A stretch of DNA of 64,000 nucleotides from Tectiglobus sp965224045 (GTDB taxonomy: Bacteria > Pseudomonadota > Alphaproteobacteria > Rhizobiales > Hyphomicrobiaceae), in contig CBDCYD010000016.1 of NCBI GenBank assembly GCA_965224045.1, positions 1,054,001-1,118,000 of the forward strand, in the 5' to 3' direction. The notes beneath the pieces were generated by a model. The model had not been told where the DNA came from, made no database searches, and saw only the letters and a program-made list of their open reading frames with translations. Below are positions 50,897-58,059 of the stretch, piece after piece. A program made the position numbers and the translations under genes. Each line of letters opens with the position of its first letter. Position 1 is the stretch's first letter.

Positions 50897-51916
50897 ATGC
50901 TGCGACTGGACAAGTTCGAGAAGTACCCACTGACCTTCGGTCCAACGCCAATCGAGCATCTGCCGCGCATGAGCGAGGCGCTCGGCGGCAAGGTTCAAAT
51001 CTATGCCAAGCGGGATGACTGCAATTCCGGCCTGGCCATGGGCGGCAACAAGCTTCGCAAGCTCGAGTACATCGTGCCCGATGCGATTGCCTCGAATGCG
51101 GATACGCTCGTGTCGATCGGTGGTGTCCAGTCCAATCACACGCGCATGGTTGCGGCGACTGCGGCAAAGATCGGCATGAAGTGCGTTGTCGTCCAGGAGA
51201 GCTGGGTGCCGCACGAGGATGCCGTCTACGATCGCGTCGGCAACATTTTGATGACACGGCTCTTGGGTGCCGACAGTCGCATAGTCCCGGACGGCTTTGA
51301 CATTGGTATCCGCAAGAGTTGGGAGGATGCTATTCAGTCGGTAAAAGATGCAGGCGGAAAGCCTTACGGGATTCCCGCCGGCGCATCGGTACACAAGTAC
51401 GGCGGGCTGGGATACGTCGGATTTGCGGAAGAGGTGCGCGCGCAAGAGGCCGAGATGGGGGTCAGGTTCGACTACGTCATCGTTTGTGTCGTTACCGGTT
51501 CCACCCAAGGCGGGATGATCGTCGGATTTGCTGCCGACGACAGAGCCGACAAGGTCATAGGGATCGATGCATCCGGTACGCCTGTCCAGACCCGCGAACA
51601 AGTCAGGCAGATTGTTGACGGAACAGCAGAACTCGTCGAACTCGGTCGCCAGATTCGCGATGATGAGATCGTTATTCTCGAAGACTACGCATATCCTGCC
51701 TACGGCGTTCCAAGCGCGGAGACAAACGACGCCATTCGCTTCGCCGCGCGTACCGAGGCCATGATCACCGACCCTGTCTATGAAGGCAAGTCGATGCAGG
51801 CCATGATGGACCTTGTAAGGAAAGGCTACTTCCCAGAGGGCTCAAATGTCCTCTATGCCCACCTTGGTGGTGCGCCTGCCCTCAACGGCTATAGCTACAC
51901 CTACCGAAACGGTTAG
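50897..51916 (+). CDS. acdS: 1-aminocyclopropane-1-carboxylate (ACC) deaminase
   Basis: A 339-residue PLP enzyme that opens ACC, the plant ethylene precursor, to 2-oxobutanoate and ammonia. The PLP lysine is K52 (GGNKLRKLEY), with the nucleophilic S79 in GGVQSNHTR. The residues that separate true ACC deaminases from D-cysteine desulfhydrases are present: Y269 (EDYAYPAYG) and Y295-E296 (TDPVYEGKS). The length matches the 338-residue family. GGAGG lies before the ATG at 50897. No acdR regulator is adjacent. It suggests growth near plants or algae, or use of ACC as a nitrogen source. Confidence 0.93.
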   Translation: MLRLDKFEKYPLTFGPTPIEHLPRMSEALGGKVQIYAKRDDCNSGLAMGGNKLRKLEYIVPDAIASNADTLVSIGGVQSNHTRMVAATAAKIGMKCVVVQESWVPHEDAVYDRVGNILMTRLLGADSRIVPDGFDIGIRKSWEDAIQSVKDAGGKPYGIPAGASVHKYGGLGYVGFAEEVRAQEAEMGVRFDYVIVCVVTGSTQGGMIVGFAADDRADKVIGIDASGTPVQTREQVRQIVDGTAELVELGRQIRDDEIVILEDYAYPAYGVPSAETNDAIRFAARTEAMITDPVYEGKSMQAMMDLVRKGYFPEGSNVLYAHLGGAPALNGYSYTYRNG

Positions 51917-52123
51917 GCGCGATGCGCGTCGTGCCTTGCCTGTTTCGTGCGCGGGAGCTTCCGGGCCCGCCATTGCGCTTTGCACCCTCGAAATCATTTG
52001 CAAGACGGCGGCGCACCGAGCAGATTCGTTATTGGCGCGATAGGGGAAGGGGCAGCAGGGCGTCGGGAAGCACCGTTCAGAAGGTGTGGGTCCAGCCGTC
52101 TGTCGATCGTGTTTCGCGCCGTA

Positions 52124-53173
52124 CTACACGCGATCCGTGAGGCGTGATTTGAGCAACGGAATGACCTCGGTTGCAAAGCGCTCCGTGTAATCGGGTTTCG
52201 GTCCATCAGGGTCCGGTGTCGGCATCGGGTGCGGAATGATCATGTCAATGCGGTAGCCCATGTCGAGGACTCCGGCGATCTGGCCGGCAATCATGTCCGG
52301 CGTGCCGTAGACTGCGAAGGCATCGGCAATCTCATCCGACAAAAATGACACGAGACGGCCCGATGCCTCGAGATCCAGCGCGTGATGAAAGTCCGGCCAG
52401 ACCTGCTTCTTGAGTTCGTGGATGTCTGGCCCATCCCAGCTGAACCCGGGTGGATCGAACAGCATTGGCGAATACTCATAATACCCCGCCGCCATCGATT
52501 TGCTCATCAGCCTGGCAGCCGGCACATCGTCGGTCAGGATGGTGTGCAGGATGATCGCGATCTTGACGTCATCCGGATTGCGGCCGGCCTCTTCGGCACC
52601 TGCGCGGACAGCCTCGATGGACGTACGGATGTTCGACTCGTGCCTGCCGACGCGGATGAACACGCCGTCTGCGACGCGGCCGGACATGCGCAACGTCTTC
52701 GGCCCGCCCGCAGCAATCCAGATGGGAACCGGCATCGCGTGACCAAGCTTGGCGGGCTTTGCTGCGCCGACTTCGACTTCCTCACCGTTGAGCAGGCGCT
52801 TGGTCAGGATGGTTGCTTCCTCGAGTTCGGCAACGCGCGCGGGCCGCTTGCCCAGCAGGCGCACGGCCGTATCGCCGACACCATAGGCGAGCAGCGTCCG
52901 GCCCGGTGCCAGTGCCTCCACAGTTGAAATCGACGATGCCATGACGGACCAATGCCGCATCATCGGCGTTTCGATGAGCGGCCCGACGCAAATCCGCTTT
53001 GTCGCTTCGAGTGCGAACGCGATGTTGACGTATGGATCGGGCCGGCGCAGCGGGGAGGAGGGAATAAAGGCGTAATCCCAGCCGAGGTCTTCGGCGCGTC
53101 GCGACTCGCGCGCAAAGTGGCGAGGCGATCTGTGGTCGATCCGATTGAGGCCAAAGGCGGGCAGTTTGGTCAT
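52124..53173 (-). CDS. luciferase-like (F420/FMN-type) oxidoreductase
   Basis: A 349-residue LLM-class flavin-dependent oxidoreductase with a TIM-barrel pattern: FARESRRAEDLGWDYAFIPS, ATKRICVGPLIETPMMRHWS, AYGVGDTAVRLLGKRPARVA, PVPIWIAAGGPKTLRMSGRV and ADGVFIRVG. It resembles the methylenetetrahydromethanopterin-reductase-like branch more than NtaA. The cofactor (FMN or F420) and substrate are not evident. It converges with acdS, and its start faces the cinA-like gene. Gene order suggests a role in the accessory catabolic region. Confidence 0.85.
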   Translation of the reverse strand: MTKLPAFGLNRIDHRSPRHFARESRRAEDLGWDYAFIPSSPLRRPDPYVNIAFALEATKRICVGPLIETPMMRHWSVMASSISTVEALAPGRTLLAYGVGDTAVRLLGKRPARVAELEEATILTKRLLNGEEVEVGAAKPAKLGHAMPVPIWIAAGGPKTLRMSGRVADGVFIRVGRHESNIRTSIEAVRAGAEEAGRNPDDVKIAIILHTILTDDVPAARLMSKSMAAGYYEYSPMLFDPPGFSWDGPDIHELKKQVWPDFHHALDLEASGRLVSFLSDEIADAFAVYGTPDMIAGQIAGVLDMGYRIDMIIPHPMPTPDPDGPKPDYTERFATEVIPLLKSRLTDRV

Positions 53174-53316
53174 CGTTGATCCTCAACGGTGGTTTGCAGC
53201 ACGCGTGGTGCGGGCATAAAACGATATCCAGATTGGCAGGTTTTTCGTAAGAGATGAAACTCCGACGCCATCCGACGCTGCAAGCATCCGCTATTGGTTC
53301 AAAGGAGACATACGAC

Positions 53317-54546
53317 GTGCGCTGTGAAGTTGTCGCCATCGGCACAGAGCTGCTGCTCGGCATCATCAACGATACGAACTCGTCGTGGATCGGCGAGCAG
53401 CTGGCATCGAACGGCATCGACTCCTACTTGCAAGTCAAGGTCGGGGACAATTTCAGCCGCATCGAATCGTGCATCCGCACGGCACTGGAGCGCTCGGAAG
53501 CGGTGATCTGCTGCGGCGGCCTGGGTCCGACGCAGGACGACATCACACGGGATGTCATCGCCCACATCATGGGCAACGGCATGCAGCGTGACCAAACCGT
53601 TGCCGAGGAAATCCGCCAGCGCTTCGAGCGGCGCGGCCGGCGCATGGCGCCCAACAACCTGCGCCAGGCCGATGTGCCGGTGGGCGCGCGCACCATCGCG
53701 CAGATGCCGGGCACGGCGCCGGGCCTCGTGTGTCCGGTGGGTGAGAAGGTGATCTACGCCGTGCCGGGTGTGCCGAGCGAAATGAAGATCATGATGGAAG
53801 GCACGATCCTGCCGGACCTCGTCAGGCGATCGGGCCAGACCGGTGTTATTCGTTCTCGCGTCCTTCGCACGTGGGGCATCAGCGAATCCGGCCTGGCGGA
53901 AATGCTGAGCGAACACGTTGACGAGCTTGACCGGACCGGTGCTGCCACGCTTGCCTTTCAGGCCAGCGGCATCGACGGGCTCAAGGTCCGCATCACCGTC
54001 AAACGCGAGGATGAAGCAGCGGCTGCGGCGGCGCTCGATGAGGAAGAGGCCAAGATCCGTCCGGTCCTCACCGATGCAATCTTCGGGCTGGACGATGAGA
54101 CGATGGAGGCCGCCGTGCTCAAGATCCTGCGCGAGCGCGGCCAGACGCTCGGCGCGGCCGAAACGCTGACCGGCGGCATTCTGGCGTCGCGCATGACCGC
54201 GTCGGACCACACTATGAGCACGTTCCTGGGCAGTACCGTGCTGCCGCCGGATTTTCTCCCAGAGGGCATGAGCGGCAGGGCACCGGAGGAGCAGGCGATC
54301 GCGGTGGCCGCGCTTGGGCGCGCCAATCACGGGGCTGACCTTGGCATTGCAGCTATCATGCCCGAGCCTGATCGCGGCCTAAAGCCCGGCACCATCGTGA
54401 TGGGCATCGCCGGTGCGGGTCTCGATTCCGGCAAGGCCTTCATCTGGCACCCGGACCGCGAACGCATGCGCACCTTCGGCGTCATCAGCCTGCTCGACTA
54501 TTTCCGCAAAACCCTGATCGGCGGCCAGACGGACCGGATTATTTGA
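53317..54546 (+). CDS. CinA-family protein with degenerate C-terminal deamidase domain
   Basis: A 409-residue protein with an intact N-terminal COG1058/MoCF-like domain: CEVVAIGTELLLGIINDTNS, CCGGLGPTQDDITRDVIA, and GEKVIYAVPGVPSEMKIMME. The middle KH-like segment (LRTWGISESGLAEML) is present. The C-terminal NMN-deamidase (PncC) domain is recognisable by AAETLTGGILASRM, but the usual AESCTGG Ser/Cys and the following Lys region are replaced (STVLPPDFLPEG). NMN deamidase activity is therefore doubtful, while ADP-ribose pyrophosphatase activity of the N-domain may remain. The GTG at 53317 has AAAGGAG before it. Confidence 0.85.
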   Translation: MRCEVVAIGTELLLGIINDTNSSWIGEQLASNGIDSYLQVKVGDNFSRIESCIRTALERSEAVICCGGLGPTQDDITRDVIAHIMGNGMQRDQTVAEEIRQRFERRGRRMAPNNLRQADVPVGARTIAQMPGTAPGLVCPVGEKVIYAVPGVPSEMKIMMEGTILPDLVRRSGQTGVIRSRVLRTWGISESGLAEMLSEHVDELDRTGAATLAFQASGIDGLKVRITVKREDEAAAAAALDEEEAKIRPVLTDAIFGLDDETMEAAVLKILRERGQTLGAAETLTGGILASRMTASDHTMSTFLGSTVLPPDFLPEGMSGRAPEEQAIAVAALGRANHGADLGIAAIMPEPDRGLKPGTIVMGIAGAGLDSGKAFIWHPDRERMRTFGVISLLDYFRKTLIGGQTDRII

Positions 54547-54662
54547 GGTCACGAAAGGGGCAAAACGATTTCGAGCCCTCTTGCATGGTCTGGTTCGGTC
54601 CTTGCGCGCGTGTTGCCGGCAGGTTCGGGTCTTCCAGTGCCACCAAGATCGGAGGAGGGAAT

Positions 54663-55442
54663 ATGGAAAAGGTATGCCTTGTCATTGGTGCCGGCGCCGG
54701 TATCGGCGGAACCGTTGGCGCCCGATTTGCGGCGGGCGGTTATCACGCGGTGCTATGCCGCCGGACCGACAGTGAAGGGCTGGACCGGTTGGTCAACGGA
54801 ATTAGAGCTGCCGGCGGTAAGGCGACGGGTCGATTGTTGAACGCGGTCGAGCCGGACGGCATCGAGAGCCTGATCGCCGCGGTCGAACAGGATATTGGTC
54901 CAATCCGGACGCTGGTCTTCAATCTCGGTGCGCAGATCGGCAACAGGACGTTGCCCGAGACCAGCTTGAAGGCATTTGAACGGTGCTGGCGGATGGCGGC
55001 GTTTGGCTTGTTTCGCGCGTCACAGGTGGTGTGCCCGTTGATGGCGGACCGGGGTGGCGGGGCTGTCTTGGTCACGGCTTCGACAGCGGCGATGCGAGGC
55101 AATGCGGGGCAGCACGCCCACGCGTCAGCGATGGCGGCGCGGCGGATGCTGTGCCAGTCATTGAACGCGGAGTTTGCGCCGCACGGTGTCCACGTTGTTC
55201 ATATCGTTATCGACGGCGCCGTCGATGCTCCCGATACACTGGGCAAGATGCTGGGAGCAGAGAAGTTCGCGGAACTGAAAGCTGGCAAGGGGGCCGAGGA
55301 CGGCCTTATCCTGCCGGAGCAGATCGCCGAGACCTACTGGCACCTGGCGCATCAGCATCGTTCGGCATGGACACATGAACTGGACCTGCGTGCGTGGTCG
55401 GATCAGGCGTGGTGGAACCATCAAACCGCGACGCGCATTTAG
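54663..55442 (+). CDS. short-chain dehydrogenase-like protein lacking the Tyr/Lys pair
   Basis: A 259-residue SDR fold with the cofactor motif IGAGAGIGGTVGARF (residues 8-22) and the serine of VTASTAAM. Where classical SDRs have Y-x-x-x-K, 13 and 17 residues after the serine, this protein has His and Met (HAHASAMAARRM). The NNAG motif reads FNLGAQIGN. The rest of the fold is normal (LNAEFAPHGVHVVHIVIDGA). It may be a divergent reductase of the group where Tyr is replaced, or non-catalytic. GGAGGAGGG lies before the ATG. It lies 116 bases after the CinA gene on the same strand. Confidence 0.83.
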   Translation: MEKVCLVIGAGAGIGGTVGARFAAGGYHAVLCRRTDSEGLDRLVNGIRAAGGKATGRLLNAVEPDGIESLIAAVEQDIGPIRTLVFNLGAQIGNRTLPETSLKAFERCWRMAAFGLFRASQVVCPLMADRGGGAVLVTASTAAMRGNAGQHAHASAMAARRMLCQSLNAEFAPHGVHVVHIVIDGAVDAPDTLGKMLGAEKFAELKAGKGAEDGLILPEQIAETYWHLAHQHRSAWTHELDLRAWSDQAWWNHQTATRI

Positions 55443-55518
55443 CCGTTCGGATTGCCCCCGGCCGGCCAGAAATTTGTTACGGGTTGCACGGTTTTGGGGT
55501 TTTTCCCGCGAGGTTTTA

Positions 55519-55571
55519 CGGCAACTCCAACAACACGATGATGATCGCCTCCAAAGAACCGAGCAACTTTC
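55519..55571. repeat. repeat R3 remnant
   Basis: The right half of R3 only: GGCAACTCCAACAACACGAT, then GATGATCGCCTCCAAAGAAC and CGAGCAACTT, aligning with 33912-33955 of copy 1. The left arm is missing. It ends just before the stop of the MFS gene. Confidence 0.65.
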
Positions 55572-55575
55572 TGCT

Positions 55576-56916
55576 TTAGTCGACCTTAGGTGGTCCGTCA
55601 GGGTCTGGTCTTGCCGCCGCAGCATTTCGGCCGTGCACACTGCGGACCTTGCGCGGCGCTGCAATCCACACCGCTGCTGCCGAGACGGCGCAAAGAAACA
55701 TTGCCAGGTAGAACGCCGCGGCATAACTCCCCGTCCGGTCGTGGATGATGCCGGCAACCCAGGGCCCGGCAGCGCCGCCCGCCATCAAAGCGACAGTTAC
55801 AACTCCGAAAATACTGCCGTAGTGCGGACCTTCGAAAATTTCAGCCACGATCGGCCCCATGACGGAAGTCAGCGCGTAGCCGAGAAAGCCTTGCGAGATG
55901 ACGATGACATAAAGGAGGGGCATCGACGGCCATTGCTCGACGGCGATCAGCGCGGCGTAGCAAATGGCGAAGCCGGCGCATGCAACCGTCCACACCCACT
56001 CGCGCCCGATGCGATCCGACAACGCCCCGAGCGCGATCTGGCCGGGGATCGCAATGACGCTGACGAAACCCAGCGCCCATGCTGCCACGATTGGCGTGAA
56101 ACCGACTTCGACCAGGTACTTTGTCTGGTGCACCTGGACCGCATACCACGCGAACAGCGCGCAGAAGTAGGCAACGATGATCAGCCAAAACCGTGTGGTT
56201 CGCACGGCCCTTGCAACAGTCCACTCGATCGATGCCCAGTGATGATCGACAATATTGCCGGGCCTCGGCGCAAGTGATCCGGAAGCACGGTGTTCACCAT
56301 CGGGCAGCAAGCCGACGTCTGCGGGTCGATGCCTGACAAGCAGCGTGAGCGGGCCGAGGCAGATGATCACCACCGTTCCCATCGCAACGCAGGCGGCACG
56401 CCATCCCTCGTTCAGAATGATCGCTTGAAACCACGGCAGCAAGACAACTGCGCCGATACCGACGCCGGAAAATGCAATACTGATGGCCAGTCCGCGATGG
56501 CGGACGAACCAGTGCGGCAGAAACAGGGAGTGGGCGGTAAAACTCATCAGATTCGCACCCACCCCGACGAGGCCGCCGAGCGTCAGGTAGAGCTGCCACG
56601 GATACGTGATCGCCGGGGCCGCGATAAGACCGACGCCGACCAAGGCGACACCGGCGCCGATTATGAGCCGAGGCCCGCGCCTGTCCATGGCCCGGCCAAC
56701 GAACGGGCTTACGATGGCAGACATCAAGAAGCCAAAAGAGAACGCGCCGGCGGCCAGCCCCCGCTCCCAGCCGAATTCGTCTATGAGTGGCGGCAGCAGC
56801 AGCGAAAAGGCCGTGCGTGCCGAGACACTGACCGCCATCGTCACGAATGCGACGGTGATGATCACCCAGCCATAGTAAAATGGCAGTCTGGCCTGCCATG
56901 TCTTTTGTTTCTGCAC
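55576..56916 (-). CDS. MFS transporter (monocarboxylate / oxalate-formate-like)
   Basis: A 446-residue inner-membrane transporter with 12 predicted helices. The N-terminus FYYGWVIITVAFVTMAVSV, the loop GRAMDRRGPRLIIGAGVAL (motif A) and the second-half loop GALSDRIGREWVW are those of the MFS monocarboxylate porter group. It starts with GTG at 56916, nine bases after the 2-hydroxyacid dehydrogenase gene, and is cotranscribed with it. The pairing suggests uptake of a hydroxy- or keto-acid that the dehydrogenase then converts. Confidence 0.9.
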   Translation of the reverse strand: MQKQKTWQARLPFYYGWVIITVAFVTMAVSVSARTAFSLLLPPLIDEFGWERGLAAGAFSFGFLMSAIVSPFVGRAMDRRGPRLIIGAGVALVGVGLIAAPAITYPWQLYLTLGGLVGVGANLMSFTAHSLFLPHWFVRHRGLAISIAFSGVGIGAVVLLPWFQAIILNEGWRAACVAMGTVVIICLGPLTLLVRHRPADVGLLPDGEHRASGSLAPRPGNIVDHHWASIEWTVARAVRTTRFWLIIVAYFCALFAWYAVQVHQTKYLVEVGFTPIVAAWALGFVSVIAIPGQIALGALSDRIGREWVWTVACAGFAICYAALIAVEQWPSMPLLYVIVISQGFLGYALTSVMGPIVAEIFEGPHYGSIFGVVTVALMAGGAAGPWVAGIIHDRTGSYAAAFYLAMFLCAVSAAAVWIAAPRKVRSVHGRNAAAARPDPDGPPKVD

Positions 56917-56925
56917 CGTCGTGAC

Positions 56926-57903
56926 TCACGATGTCGGATCGATGGCGTTCAAAGGAAGCGCGCCGCGCGATGTCCGCTCGATATTGGCAGTGATCACCTT
57001 TGCACGTGCCGTCAACATCCCTTCGGTCCATCCCGAGGCATGCGGCGTCATGAGAACGTTGTCCAGTTTGTGAAACGGTAGATTGGATGGCATCGTCGGG
57101 CTTGAAGTCGTGGGGTAGTGGTACCAAACATCGAGTGCTGCTCCTGCAATGTGCTTGTTTGCAAGTGCGCCGTAGAGTGCTTGTTCGTCGGCGATTTCAC
57201 CGCGTGCCACATTGACCAGAATGGCAGTGTCTTTCATGTGCGAGAGCCTGTCGGCGTCGAGTAGCCCACGGGTTTCATTGGAGAGCGGCAGCGTCACGAC
57301 AACGAAATCGGCCTCTGACAGAATGTCGTCTATCACTTCCAATGTCGCCAGGCGATCGAGCGGATGCGGTGGTGTGCCGGTCGCGCTGCGGCGAATGGCA
57401 AGGATGCGCATCCCGAACGCTGCCGCGCGGCGGGCAACCGCTTTGCCGATGTGCCCGTAGCCCAGGATCGCAAGCGTCTTGCCTGACAGCTCGGGCATCA
57501 GCGGTGGTGGCGGGCGGCCGACCGCCCATTGGCTGTCCCAATTTCCTCGCCTCAGTTCGCGGTCCAGATGGGCGAATGACCGCGAAAGCGCGATCATCGA
57601 ACCAAGGACATACTCTGCGATGCCCGCTTCGTGACCGTAAGCATTTGCCAGTTGCGTCTCAGGCTTCAAGGCCGCCCGATCGATGCGGTCGAGGCCGGCT
57701 CCCGGTACCTGCACCAGCTTAAGACCCGGCGCGGCTTCAGCCATCGCGGCAGTGACGCTAATGGAGACCAGCACATCGGTGTCGCCGAGTTCTGGGAGAA
57801 TTGCAGTCTCGTCCGCTTCGACGATCTCGCAGGCAACTGAGAGGTGTTGCCTAACAGGTCGAACGAATTGGCGTGAGAAATCTCCAGCGAATGCGGCCTT
57901 CAT
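56926..57903 (-). CDS. D-isomer-specific 2-hydroxyacid dehydrogenase
   Basis: A 325-residue NAD(P)-dependent dehydrogenase. LAILGYGHIGKAVARRAAAF is the Rossmann loop. The catalytic Arg is in ILVNVARGEIADEQALYGAL, and the catalytic His is in LMTPHASGWTEG. HEAGIAEYVLGSMIALSR is the family helix. The exact substrate (glyoxylate, hydroxypyruvate, lactate) is not determined. It is the first gene of a two-gene operon with the MFS transporter. Confidence 0.92.
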   Translation of the reverse strand: MKAAFAGDFSRQFVRPVRQHLSVACEIVEADETAILPELGDTDVLVSISVTAAMAEAAPGLKLVQVPGAGLDRIDRAALKPETQLANAYGHEAGIAEYVLGSMIALSRSFAHLDRELRRGNWDSQWAVGRPPPPLMPELSGKTLAILGYGHIGKAVARRAAAFGMRILAIRRSATGTPPHPLDRLATLEVIDDILSEADFVVVTLPLSNETRGLLDADRLSHMKDTAILVNVARGEIADEQALYGALANKHIAGAALDVWYHYPTTSSPTMPSNLPFHKLDNVLMTPHASGWTEGMLTARAKVITANIERTSRGALPLNAIDPTS

Positions 57904-58059
57904 GGCAATTGCTCTTTGAACGGTGCTCTTGCAACTGTGTATCGCGCAGGTTGCAGCATTGAGTTTGGTGAGACCGCAAATGACACAATGTAATGCTGAG
58001 GGTATTGGCGGAATTTGACCGGTGGTCCATCATTTGCCTGCTTAGAACGGAGCGGCAAA

